A model generated the notes under the pieces. The model made no database searches, had not been told where the DNA came from, and worked only from the letters and a program-made list of their open reading frames with translations. The position numbers and the translations under genes are program-made. This document shows, piece by piece, positions 35,646 through 43,514 of a stretch of DNA of 64,000 nt. The stretch's first letter is position 1; each line of letters begins with the position of its first letter. This stretch comes from an uncultured Roseovarius sp. (GTDB lineage Bacteria; Pseudomonadota; Alphaproteobacteria; Rhodobacterales; Rhodobacteraceae), in NCBI GenBank assembly GCA_951812895.1, contig OX638333.1, positions 3,328,001 through 3,392,000 on the forward strand, written 5' to 3'.

Positions 35646-36913
35646 ACAATTCCGCTATTCGCATAAGCATCTGGATCTATCTGGCGATCTTCTTTGCCTA
35701 TCTTCTGGGTCCGCTTGTCATCATGTCTGTCACCGCATTCAACTCGTCAGAGTTTCCACGGGCGACGCCATGGGAATGCCTGACGTTTGAATGGTTCTCG
35801 GCGTTGTTTCAGGATGAACGTATTCTGAACGGTATCAAGAATTCGATCATCATCGGGTTCGGAACGATTGTTCTGTCGGTCTCTATGGGATTGGCCGGGG
35901 CACTCATGCTGACGCAAATCTGGCCGAAGCTGCGGGCGACCTATTACACGATCATCATTGCACCTATTCTAATCCCCGGCGTGGTTCTGGGTATCTCGAC
36001 CCTGGTGTTCTGGGATCGGGTGAACCGGATGCTGGGGCTGGGCGCAGACAGTTTCCTGTCAAGCGGCCTGTTTCTGACCGTGATCGGTCAGTCCACCTTT
36101 ATTGCCAGCTATTGCATGCTGGTACTGGTGGCTCGGTTGCAGCGCTATGAAATCGTGCAAACCGAAGCAGCTCTTGATCTTGGGGCAACCCATGCACAAG
36201 CGTTCCGCAAGGTGATGTTGCCTTTCATGCGTCCGGCGATTGCATCGGCAGCGGTGTTGGCATTTCTTGCGTCGTTTGAGAACTACAACACCACCACATT
36301 TACCTTTGGTGAATACCCGACGTTGACGATCGAGCTGGCGCAGAAAGTTCGTTACGGGATCACCCCGGCGATTTCGGCTCTGGCCTTCATCATCGTGGTG
36401 CTGACTGTCTTTGCTGCGGTGGCCAACGAGGCCAACATCAAGCGCAAGGAACTGGCAGCAGCGGCGCGGCGTGGGGAAACAACTGTGGGTCAGGTGTCCG
36501 GTGGCGGCATCAGACTGCCTCGGTTCCTGGCTGGGAACTCGGCTGCGGTCCTGCTGGTGATCTTGTGCATAGGCACAATCACAGTTGTCGGGACAGCGAC
36601 AGCCTATAGCCCGGACCAATGTGTTGCAGACATCAGAGAGCAAAAGCGTCTTGAAGCCGACGAACGTATTCAGGAATTGCGCCGCAAGCGCGACGAAGAA
36701 AATATTCGCAAGTTCAAGGGCGTCTTTGATCCGGAAGATATCGCGCCGGAAGAAGAAGCCGCACCTGCAACCGGAGGAAATGATTCCGGCTTTGGTGGGG
36801 TCTTTGATCCGAACGCTCTGAGCGGGCAGGAGGAAAGTGAGGCACCGTCAACCGAAGGCAATGATTCTGGCTTTGGTGGGGTGTTCGACCCGAATTCTTT
36901 AAGCAGCGAATAA
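35642..36913 (+). CDS. ABC transporter permease, PotC-like, with extra tail
   Basis: A 423-residue permease, about 150 longer than usual. Residues 1-265 are a normal six-segment permease with the coupling loop EAALDLGATHAQAFRKVMLP. After a basic linker come an extra hydrophobic segment (about 298-322), a charged, probably coiled region (326-358), and an acidic tail with GVFDP at 360-364, 386-390 and 413-417; the last two sit in near-identical blocks NDSGFGGVFDPN. With a seventh segment the tail should face the periplasm. No frameshift is needed to explain it. Function of the tail is unknown. Confidence 0.9.
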   Translation: MNNSAIRISIWIYLAIFFAYLLGPLVIMSVTAFNSSEFPRATPWECLTFEWFSALFQDERILNGIKNSIIIGFGTIVLSVSMGLAGALMLTQIWPKLRATYYTIIIAPILIPGVVLGISTLVFWDRVNRMLGLGADSFLSSGLFLTVIGQSTFIASYCMLVLVARLQRYEIVQTEAALDLGATHAQAFRKVMLPFMRPAIASAAVLAFLASFENYNTTTFTFGEYPTLTIELAQKVRYGITPAISALAFIIVVLTVFAAVANEANIKRKELAAAARRGETTVGQVSGGGIRLPRFLAGNSAAVLLVILCIGTITVVGTATAYSPDQCVADIREQKRLEADERIQELRRKRDEENIRKFKGVFDPEDIAPEEEAAPATGGNDSGFGGVFDPNALSGQEESEAPSTEGNDSGFGGVFDPNSLSSE

Positions 36914-36945
36914 CTCAGACCATTTTTGATCTGATAAAGCACATT

Positions 36946-36977
36946 CAGGGCGTCCGCTGGGCGCCCTGATTTTATTT
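36946..36977 (+). terminator. Terminator after the transporter operon
   Basis: A ten-pair stem, CAGGGCGTCC with GGGCGCCCTG (one G-T pair), three-base loop, followed by ATTTTATTT. It ends the PotD-like transporter operon and separates it from the molybdenum hydroxylase genes. Confidence 0.8.
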
Positions 36978-37188
36978 ACCAGCAGTGATCACTTATCTTT
37001 TTCAGGGTACGATTAGTAAATTGATTGCCTGCTGAATGGGCATGTGGCGATACCGTCGGCTCTGTTGTTCTGGTAACACGTGAGTGGAGACTGGAACCAT
37101 TTGCCCTTTCTGAAAAATGGTTGATAGTCGCTATGAACCCGAATCTCTGTCAGACAGGTTTGGGCAAAGGAAGACAAAGGCCAATTTA

Positions 37189-38055
37189 ATGAGATACGAA
37201 GCACCAACAACGATTGATGATGCTGTCCGTCTTTTGACGGATGGATCAGGTGACCGGCGCATACTTGCCGGCGGAACGGACCTTTTGGTTCGGATGCGGT
37301 CAGATATGGCGGATCCTGACGTTATCGTCGACATCAAGGGTATTGAAGGTTTTAGAGACATCACACGTGAAGACGGCGGATGGCGCGTGGGCGCGGCTGT
37401 TTCTGGTGCCGAGATGGGAGAGCACGAAGCACTTGTCGCGGCATGGCCCGGTGTCGTTGAGGCGACCAACCTGATTGGATCAACCCAGGTTCAGGGCCGC
37501 GCGACCATGGCAGGCAATCTTTGTAACGCTTCGCCGGCCGCGGACAGTGTGCCCGCGATGGTGGCCGCAGGTGCGGTTGCACGCGTGGTTGGCCCTGATG
37601 GGACACGCGATATTCCGGTCGAGGATATTCCAACCGGACCGGGACGTTTGTCGTTGACGCAGGGCGATATCATTGCTTCGATCTTTTTGCCTGATCCGGG
37701 TGCAGGGTCTTCCTCAGATGCCTATCTGCGATTTATTCCCCGAACTGAAATGGATATCGCCGTTGTAGGTGTAGGCGTGGCATTGACCCTGGATGACAGC
37801 GGAACATGTGTGGCCGCGCGTGTCGGTCTGGGGGCGGTTGCACCCACAGTTCTGGTTGTCGAAGAGGCAGCGAATGCGCTGATCGGCACCAAGGTTGACG
37901 ATGCGGCGCTGGATGCGGTTGCGGCGGCTTGTTCGGCGGCTGCAAATCCGATTGATGACAAACGTGGCACGGTTGAATTCCGTGTTGAGGTTTCCGGTGT
38001 CCTGGCCCGTCGGGCCGCGGCAATCGCAAAAACCCGTGCAGGAGGTGCGGCATGA
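37189..38055 (+). CDS. Molybdenum hydroxylase FAD subunit, CoxM-like
   Basis: A 288-residue flavoprotein subunit. FAD-binding segments are LAGGTDLLVRMR (about 29-40) and TMAGNLCNASPAADSVP (about 106-122). I chose the ATG at 37189, with AAAGG before it; an upstream extension has no family match. It is the first of three overlapping subunit genes of a xanthine-dehydrogenase-family enzyme. CO dehydrogenase is unlikely because of the large subunit, see there. Confidence 0.9.
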   Translation: MRYEAPTTIDDAVRLLTDGSGDRRILAGGTDLLVRMRSDMADPDVIVDIKGIEGFRDITREDGGWRVGAAVSGAEMGEHEALVAAWPGVVEATNLIGSTQVQGRATMAGNLCNASPAADSVPAMVAAGAVARVVGPDGTRDIPVEDIPTGPGRLSLTQGDIIASIFLPDPGAGSSSDAYLRFIPRTEMDIAVVGVGVALTLDDSGTCVAARVGLGAVAPTVLVVEEAANALIGTKVDDAALDAVAAACSAAANPIDDKRGTVEFRVEVSGVLARRAAAIAKTRAGGAA

Positions 38056-38531
38056 GCAAGGTACATGTTTCTACGACGATCAACGGTGATCCGGTCGAGT
38101 ATCTTTGTGAAGCGGATGAAACGCTTTTGGATGTGTTACGCGACAGGATTGGCCTGACCGGCTCAAAAGAGGGGTGCGGCACCGGCGATTGCGGAGCCTG
38201 CTCTGTGACTGTAGGCGGACGGTTGGTCTGTTCCTGCCTGATGCTCGGTGCCGAAGCCGAAGGGCAAGAGGTCGAAACAATCGAAGGCATGGCTGATGGT
38301 GAAAACCTACATCCACTACAGCAGAAATTTATCGACCATGCAGCACTTCAATGCGGTATTTGTACGCCGGGCCTTTTGGTCGCTGCGAAATCCCTTCTGG
38401 AAAACAATCCAGATCCGACAGAGGAAGAGGCCCGTTATTGGCTGGCCGGCAACCTGTGCCGCTGTACGGGATATGACAAAATTATTCGCGCTGTGATGGA
38501 TGCGGCACAAGAAATGCGGGGGGCTTCCTGA
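38052..38531 (+). CDS. Molybdenum hydroxylase [2Fe-2S] subunit, CoxS-like
   Basis: A 159-residue iron-sulfur subunit with both cluster motifs: GCGTGDCGACSV for the plant-type ferredoxin cluster, and CGICTPGLL with CRCTGYDKI for the second. Overlaps the FAD subunit (ATGA) and the large subunit (TGATG), so the three are translated together. Confidence 0.94.
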   Translation: MSKVHVSTTINGDPVEYLCEADETLLDVLRDRIGLTGSKEGCGTGDCGACSVTVGGRLVCSCLMLGAEAEGQEVETIEGMADGENLHPLQQKFIDHAALQCGICTPGLLVAAKSLLENNPDPTEEEARYWLAGNLCRCTGYDKIIRAVMDAAQEMRGAS

Positions 38532-40783
38532 TGGCCTTGGACAACGAATCTCAAAACCAAAAGCGTAATTTCAAGGTGGTGGGCACGCGTGTTCAGCGCC
38601 CTGATGGTATCGACAAAGTCACCGGCAAGGCGCGCTTTGGCGCCGATATGTCAGCGCCCGGGATGTTGGTGGGTCGCGTACTGCGCAGTCCGCACGCCCA
38701 CGCTCAGATCAAATCCATCGACACATCTGAGGCCGAAGCATTGGCAGGGGTCCGTGCTGTGGTGACCCGCGCGGATTTTGCTGTGATAGAGGATGACGAA
38801 TTCACCGCTGATACACTTGATAACTGCATGGCAGGTGAGAAAGCGCTGTACGATGGTCATGCGGTGGCAGCTGTTGCCGCCTCGTCCACGGCGATTGCAA
38901 AAAAAGCTCTGAAGCTGATCAAGGTCGACTATGAAGTGCTGCCTAACGTAACCGATGTGGACGCCGCGATGGCACTGGACGCACCAGTTCTGCATGAGGG
39001 GCGAGCCAATGAAACCGTGCCTGCCGGCATGTCGTCTAATGTGGTTGCGCGCCACGAATTTGGCCACGGCGATATCGAGGCTGGACTGGCCCAGGCCGAC
39101 CGGGTGCTGGAGCGCACCTATCGTACGGCGGCCACCCATCAGGGTTATATCGAACCGCACGCTTGTCTGGCGACGATGGGTCCTGACGGTCAGGCGGATC
39201 TGTGGTGTTGTACCCAAGGTCATTATTTCGTGCGCGATCTGTGTGCGGCGATCCTTGGCATGAAACAGGGACAACTGCGAGTGACAGCCTCTGAAATCGG
39301 CGGTGGATTTGGCGGCAAGACAACGGTATTCTTGGAACCCGTTGCGCTGGCCCTGTCAAAGAAATCCGGCCGTCCGGTCAAGATGGTGATGAGCCGGTCC
39401 GAAGTGCTGCGGGCCAGCGGGCCAACAGCGTCCAGCTCAATCGATGTGCGCATCGGTATGACCAAGGACGGCAAGATCACGGCGGGCTTTGCCGAGCTGC
39501 GCTATCAGGGCGGTGCCTATCCCGGCTCGCCGGTGGAATTCGGTGCGATGTCGGCCTTTGCGCCCTATGATCTGGAACATGTGAAAACCGTGGGTTGGGA
39601 TGTTGTTTCTAACCGCCCCCGTCAGGCAGCCTACCGTGCGCCGGGCGCGCCGATGGCGGCGTATGCGGTGGAAAGCGCGGTAGATGAGCTGGCCAAAGGT
39701 TTCGGCCTTGATCCGCTGGAAGTACGCTTGAAGAATGCGGCGCGCGAGGGAACCAAAGCCTCTTATGGCCCGACTTTCCCTGCGATTGGTCTTGAAGCCA
39801 CCTTGCAGGCAGCCAAGGATCACCCGCATTGGGCGGCTCCGTTGGGAGAAAACCAGGGCCGCGGAGTGGCCTGTGGGTTCTGGTTCAATTTTGGTGGAAA
39901 CACCTGCGTTTCCATGAGCATAACACCCGATGGCACGGTTACAGTGTCTGAAGGAAATCCGGATATCGGCGGCTCGCGTGCGTCGATGTCGATGATGGCG
40001 GCAGAAGAGCTGGGCATTTCCTATGACCGGGTGCGTACGATTATCGCGGATACCGGATCTCTGGGCATGAACGATGTCACAGATGGAAGTCGTGTGACAT
40101 TTGCGGTCGGGCTGGCAACGATCAAGGCAGCCCGGGCGGCCAAGGCCGAGATGTGCAAACGCGCAGCCCAGGTATGGGGCATCGACGAGGATGCCGTGAT
40201 CTGGGAAGATGGCGCGGCCAAGCCTGCAGGCCCCAATGCCGGGGAATTCCCGCCAATGTCGCTGGCGGAAATTGCAGCGATTGCATCGAACACCGGCGGG
40301 CCGATCTCAGGTCATCACGAGGTCAACGCCGAAGGGGCAGGCGTCAGCTTTGCCACCCACATGGTCGACACCGAAACCGACCCGGAAACCGGTGCGGTCA
40401 AGATTCTGCGCTATACGGTTTTTCAGGATGCGGGCAAAGCGGTGCATCCCGATTATGTGGAAGGTCAGTTTCAGGGCGGCGCGGTGCAGGGCATTGGCTG
40501 GGCGCTGAATGAAGAGTATGTCTATGGGGATGACGGGGTGCTTCAGAACCCTATTTTCCTTGACTATCGCGTACCTGTCGCCTCGGACCTGCCGATGATT
40601 GATACGGTTATTCTGGAGATCCCCAACCCGGGCCATCCTTATGGGGTGCGCGGTGTCGGAGAGACCTCGATCGTGCCGCCGCTGGCGGCTGTGGCAAATG
40701 CGGTTTCTGAATCCGCAGGGGTCCGGATGACCGAACTGCCCATGTCGCCGCCAAAGGTTTTGGCTGCGATGAAATCGAAGTAA
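38531..40783 (+). CDS. Molybdenum hydroxylase large subunit
   Basis: A 750-residue molybdopterin cytosine/guanine-dinucleotide-type subunit. Cofactor loops are SEIGGGFGGKT and QAAYRAPGAPMAAYAVE; the catalytic glutamate is in RGVGETSIVPP. The active-site loop AYRAPGA is not the AYRCSFR loop of true form I CO dehydrogenase, so a hydroxylase for an N-heterocycle, purine-like compound or aldehyde is more likely. The upstream PotD-like importer may bring in the substrate. Substrate cannot be named from sequence. Confidence 0.9.
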   Translation: MALDNESQNQKRNFKVVGTRVQRPDGIDKVTGKARFGADMSAPGMLVGRVLRSPHAHAQIKSIDTSEAEALAGVRAVVTRADFAVIEDDEFTADTLDNCMAGEKALYDGHAVAAVAASSTAIAKKALKLIKVDYEVLPNVTDVDAAMALDAPVLHEGRANETVPAGMSSNVVARHEFGHGDIEAGLAQADRVLERTYRTAATHQGYIEPHACLATMGPDGQADLWCCTQGHYFVRDLCAAILGMKQGQLRVTASEIGGGFGGKTTVFLEPVALALSKKSGRPVKMVMSRSEVLRASGPTASSSIDVRIGMTKDGKITAGFAELRYQGGAYPGSPVEFGAMSAFAPYDLEHVKTVGWDVVSNRPRQAAYRAPGAPMAAYAVESAVDELAKGFGLDPLEVRLKNAAREGTKASYGPTFPAIGLEATLQAAKDHPHWAAPLGENQGRGVACGFWFNFGGNTCVSMSITPDGTVTVSEGNPDIGGSRASMSMMAAEELGISYDRVRTIIADTGSLGMNDVTDGSRVTFAVGLATIKAARAAKAEMCKRAAQVWGIDEDAVIWEDGAAKPAGPNAGEFPPMSLAEIAAIASNTGGPISGHHEVNAEGAGVSFATHMVDTETDPETGAVKILRYTVFQDAGKAVHPDYVEGQFQGGAVQGIGWALNEEYVYGDDGVLQNPIFLDYRVPVASDLPMIDTVILEIPNPGHPYGVRGVGETSIVPPLAAVANAVSESAGVRMTELPMSPPKVLAAMKSK

Positions 40784-40799
40784 ATTAAGTGGCCCGGCA

Positions 40800-41045
40800 A
40801 TGGTTCAGGTGAAAATCTGGGGCTCGCTCGCCGCGGCCACTGACGATCAGACAACAGTAGAGATCAAGGCGGAAACGCTGCGGGAACTTCTGGATGGTCT
40901 GGGCAAGAAATACCCTGCGATTCAGCCACAACTGGATCGCGGGGTATCAGTTGCCATTGATGGCTGGATCTACAACGATAGCTGGTTCACCCCGATAAAG
41001 CCGGACAGCGAGGTGGTTCTTCTGGCACGCCTGAAGGGCGGGTGA
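40800..41045 (+). CDS. MoaD/ThiS-like ubiquitin-fold protein
   Basis: An 81-residue beta-grasp protein beginning VQVKIWGSLAAAT and ending LARLKGG. The C-terminal Gly-Gly is the residue pair that is adenylated and thiocarboxylated in sulfur carriers such as MoaD and ThiS. It lies 16 bases after the large subunit, so it is part of the hydroxylase operon and may supply sulfur for cofactor maturation. No cognate E1-like activating enzyme is in the window. Its stop overlaps the start of the second copy of the TTTGTACAA element. Confidence 0.85.
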   Translation: MVQVKIWGSLAAATDDQTTVEIKAETLRELLDGLGKKYPAIQPQLDRGVSVAIDGWIYNDSWFTPIKPDSEVVLLARLKGG

Positions 41046-41129
41046 ATTGTACCATTTGTACAAATGGTACACGCCTTTTGTACAAGGATCGGCCTGTCAG
41101 AGAGAATTTGTGTGCATCATGAACACAAA
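41046..41129 (+). promoter_or_regulatory. Repeated regulatory element, copy 2
   Basis: Sites ATTGTACCA (41046-41054, degenerate), TTTGTACAA (41055-41063) and TTTGTACAA (41077-41085), then GATCGG (41087-41092) and GAATTTGTGTGCAT (41104-41117), in the same order and spacing as copy 1 at 13774-13857. The middle site is the centre of a perfect 24-base palindrome at 41048-41071 (arms TGTACCATTTGT and ACAAATGGTACA). It lies between convergent genes, where no promoter would be expected, which suggests it drives a small RNA or tiny gene. Confidence 0.6.
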
Positions 41130-41193
41130 GCCCCGATCGCGCCCTGTTTTGCGCAGTCTGGGCAGGGGTATTTCTAGCAAGAAAGAAGCCTGA
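41119..41193 (+). CDS. Possible 24-residue small ORF
   Basis: An ATG at the position that aligns exactly with the GTG start after copy 1 of the repeated element. It encodes 24 residues, basic at the N-terminal side (NTKPRSRPVLRSLGRG) and ending KKEA. Its last codons run into the left arm of a long hairpin. There is no ribosome binding site. It could be a leader or small peptide, or just chance in a small RNA. Confidence 0.2.
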   Translation: MNTKPRSRPVLRSLGRGISSKKEA

Positions 41194-41226
41194 AAAGCCC
41201 TATTTCTTTCTTGCTAAAAAATACCC
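41166..41226. terminator. Long inverted repeat between convergent genes
   Basis: Arms of about 22 bases: GGGTATTT then TAGCAAGAAAGAA on the left, TTCTTTCTTGCTA then AAATACCC on the right, with a 16-base loop and one small bulge. It lies between the hydroxylase operon and the convergent EF-G-like gene, so a two-way terminator is the simplest reading, although neither strand shows a T-run directly after the stem. Confidence 0.5.
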
Positions 41227-41312
41227 AAAGGCCACGTTCGCAGATGGCACAGGATGCGGAGTAAACGTGCGACGGCCCGGGGGGCGGACCGTCGCAGCAA
41301 ATACGTCTTTCG

Positions 41313-43232
41313 CTACGACGCCGAAGCGCGGGCGGGCTCCGAAAGACGGGTCTCGGTATAGTGGTCGAATTCAGCGGTGAACCATGCAGTGCCACGGGCA
41401 GCACTTCCCAGTGCGTTCAGCAGGTCATCGAGGGCGCCCATGGGCAGCAGAGCCTTGAACACATCCCAGCCTGCAGCTGTCGGGTGACCTTCGAAGCCAA
41501 GCACTTGCCCCTTCATGCCCGAGATGGTGGGCACCAGGCCGCCAGCATAGACGGATGGGACGTGGATAAAGACCTGGGCGATGGGTTCGAGTGCAACCAT
41601 GCCGGCCTCTGTCATCGCTTCCTTCATCGCGTTTTTTCCGGCCATGCGGAAGGCGTAATCCGAGCTGTCGACATTGTGGTGTTTGCCGTCCTTGAGCGTC
41701 ACGCTGAGGTCAATCACAGGATATCCCTGAGGCCCTTCGGCCAACGCATCATTCACGCCGTGTTCAACCGCTGGAATATAATTGCGTGGGATTGCACCAC
41801 CCTTGATCACCTCTTCGAATGATATGCCTGCGCCGCGCGGTTCCGGCCGGACCTCAATCTGAACATCGGCGAACTGTCCGGCGCCGCCAGATTGTTTGCG
41901 GTGGCGGTGATGGCAGGAGACTTTGCGCCGGATGGTTTCGCGGTATGCGGCGGGCACAAAATCCTCTTCCACTTCGATCCCGAAGGACTCGGACAGCTTG
42001 CTAAGGGCGCGGCGGAAATGCAGCGAGCCCTGCGCACCGATTACCGAATGGCCCGATTGCGCATCCTGTTCGATGCTGAGGCCCGGGTCAATTTCGACCA
42101 GACGTTCGAGTGCAGTCGAGAGCCGGGTTTCGTCGCGCTCTTTCACGCATCTTACAATCCGGCGGTAGATTGGGGTGTGAGAGGCAGCCCAGTCCGGCAG
42201 GGTGACACTTTCATCCGCCGTATATGCGGAACCAAGGCTCAGGTGGTCGGTTTTCATGGTCAGGCCAATTTGACCCGGTGCGAGGTTGGGTGTGGAGGTT
42301 TTTGCATCAATCGCAGTGATGCTGCCCACGGATTTTCCGGCAAGCGGTTGGCCGTTGCCAACCCCATTGCCAAGGGCGCGGATCAGAACGATTTTCCCAA
42401 GATGTTTGACATGATCGGCGAGGCAGCCGGTGGCGAGGGCATCGCCATTTGCGGACAGCCTGTCGCGCACGGCCTCAACCCCAGGGGCCTCGTGCCGCAG
42501 GGATTTCATCAGTCGCTGCATGCCATTGGTATGTTCTGCCGAACCCAAGAGGGCGGGCACCAGATCATGGTGCTGCAGCACGCGCGATGCAACGTCGTAG
42601 ACATCTTCGGTCAGGGGTTGTTGATCTTCAATGAGTTGTTCAAGCAGGCTGTCGTCGAAATCCGCCAGTGCCTCGAGCAATTCTGTTCGTGCCTCTTGTT
42701 CGCGCGAGGCTGCACTGTCAGGCAATTCGACCAGCAGGGATGTACGCCCTTCCTGGTATTCCCAGGCGCGTTCGGAGATCAGGTCAACCGCGCCGACAAT
42801 CTGGCCATCTTCGCGCATTGGCACCTGACGCAGGATTACACCATGCTGGCAATAGACCTGAAGCGAGGCGATGATTTCGCTGATCCGGCCGACGGTAGCA
42901 TCGACCTTGTTCACAAAAAGAAAGCAGGGGATCCCTGCTTCTTCGATCAACCGAAAATAGGGCGCTGCAAGGACCGCAGCGTCCGCATCAGCCGGGACAC
43001 AGAGCACCGCCGCGTCGCTGGCCGCCAAGGCCGGGCCGGCCGGGGCGAGGTTGTCTGCGCCGCCTGCGATATCGATGGCTGTCCAGTCATCGCCCATGAA
43101 GCTGAAAGAGGTTACTTTTGCTGTGCCGGTCACATCCAGTGTTGCAGGTCTTTGCTCCTCTAGCCCTGCAAGTGCCGTAACCAGCGTTGTCTTTCCGGAT
43201 TGAGATGGTCCGAGAACTGTAAATACCCGCAT
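41313..43232 (-). CDS. Elongation factor G-like GTPase
   Basis: A 639-residue translational-GTPase-family protein, about 60 residues shorter than canonical EF-G. The G1 loop is GPSQSGKTT (8-16), G3 is DIAGG, and G4 is NKVD. Later domains carry KVSCHHRHRKQSGGAGQFAD and GVNDALAEGPQGYPVIDLSV, which align with EF-G domain IV and its surroundings, and the closing YAGGLVPTISGMKGQVLGFE region. It is a paralogue, since it lies outside any ribosomal operon. Roles in ribosome recycling or stress are known for some paralogues; none can be assigned here. Confidence 0.88.
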   Translation of the reverse strand: MRVFTVLGPSQSGKTTLVTALAGLEEQRPATLDVTGTAKVTSFSFMGDDWTAIDIAGGADNLAPAGPALAASDAAVLCVPADADAAVLAAPYFRLIEEAGIPCFLFVNKVDATVGRISEIIASLQVYCQHGVILRQVPMREDGQIVGAVDLISERAWEYQEGRTSLLVELPDSAASREQEARTELLEALADFDDSLLEQLIEDQQPLTEDVYDVASRVLQHHDLVPALLGSAEHTNGMQRLMKSLRHEAPGVEAVRDRLSANGDALATGCLADHVKHLGKIVLIRALGNGVGNGQPLAGKSVGSITAIDAKTSTPNLAPGQIGLTMKTDHLSLGSAYTADESVTLPDWAASHTPIYRRIVRCVKERDETRLSTALERLVEIDPGLSIEQDAQSGHSVIGAQGSLHFRRALSKLSESFGIEVEEDFVPAAYRETIRRKVSCHHRHRKQSGGAGQFADVQIEVRPEPRGAGISFEEVIKGGAIPRNYIPAVEHGVNDALAEGPQGYPVIDLSVTLKDGKHHNVDSSDYAFRMAGKNAMKEAMTEAGMVALEPIAQVFIHVPSVYAGGLVPTISGMKGQVLGFEGHPTAAGWDVFKALLPMGALDDLLNALGSAARGTAWFTAEFDHYTETRLSEPARASAS

Positions 43233-43514
43233 CTTTCGATCTCCCTATCATTTGAGCCCACATTTCTTGTGCTGCCCGAAGGGAAGGGGATGCGTCATCC
43301 CGCGTCTGCCTGTCGTGATCTGCCGCCCCCTCGTGCCAGAGGTCCGGGGCCTGATCTGATGCCGGCGCCCGGTTTGGCCGGGGTATATGATTTAAGTCTG
43401 GGTTATCAGACCGGGTTTCGTCAAGTTATTCCAGCAGTCGAGACAATCGGGATTTGCTAAACCGGCGCCTCTTTGCGCGGATTGCACCATCTTCAAAAGG
43501 TCGTACGGGGCAGA
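43233..43514. other. Gene-free gap between ALDH16 and EF-G-like genes
   Basis: About 280 bases on the minus-strand path from the ALDH16 stop to the EF-G-like start. I see no gene or RNA. The EF-G-like gene has TAGGGAGAT about five bases before its ATG. Confidence 0.5.

Noticed and set aside
37189-40783. Aerobic CO dehydrogenase (coxMSL)
   Set aside because: Gene order fits, but the active-site loop is AYRAPGA and not AYRCSFR, so I kept it as an unassigned molybdenum hydroxylase.
41892-43163. A 423-codon open frame antisense to the EF-G-like gene
   Set aside because: Full overlap with a clear translational GTPase on the other strand and no recognisable domain; a shadow of codon bias.
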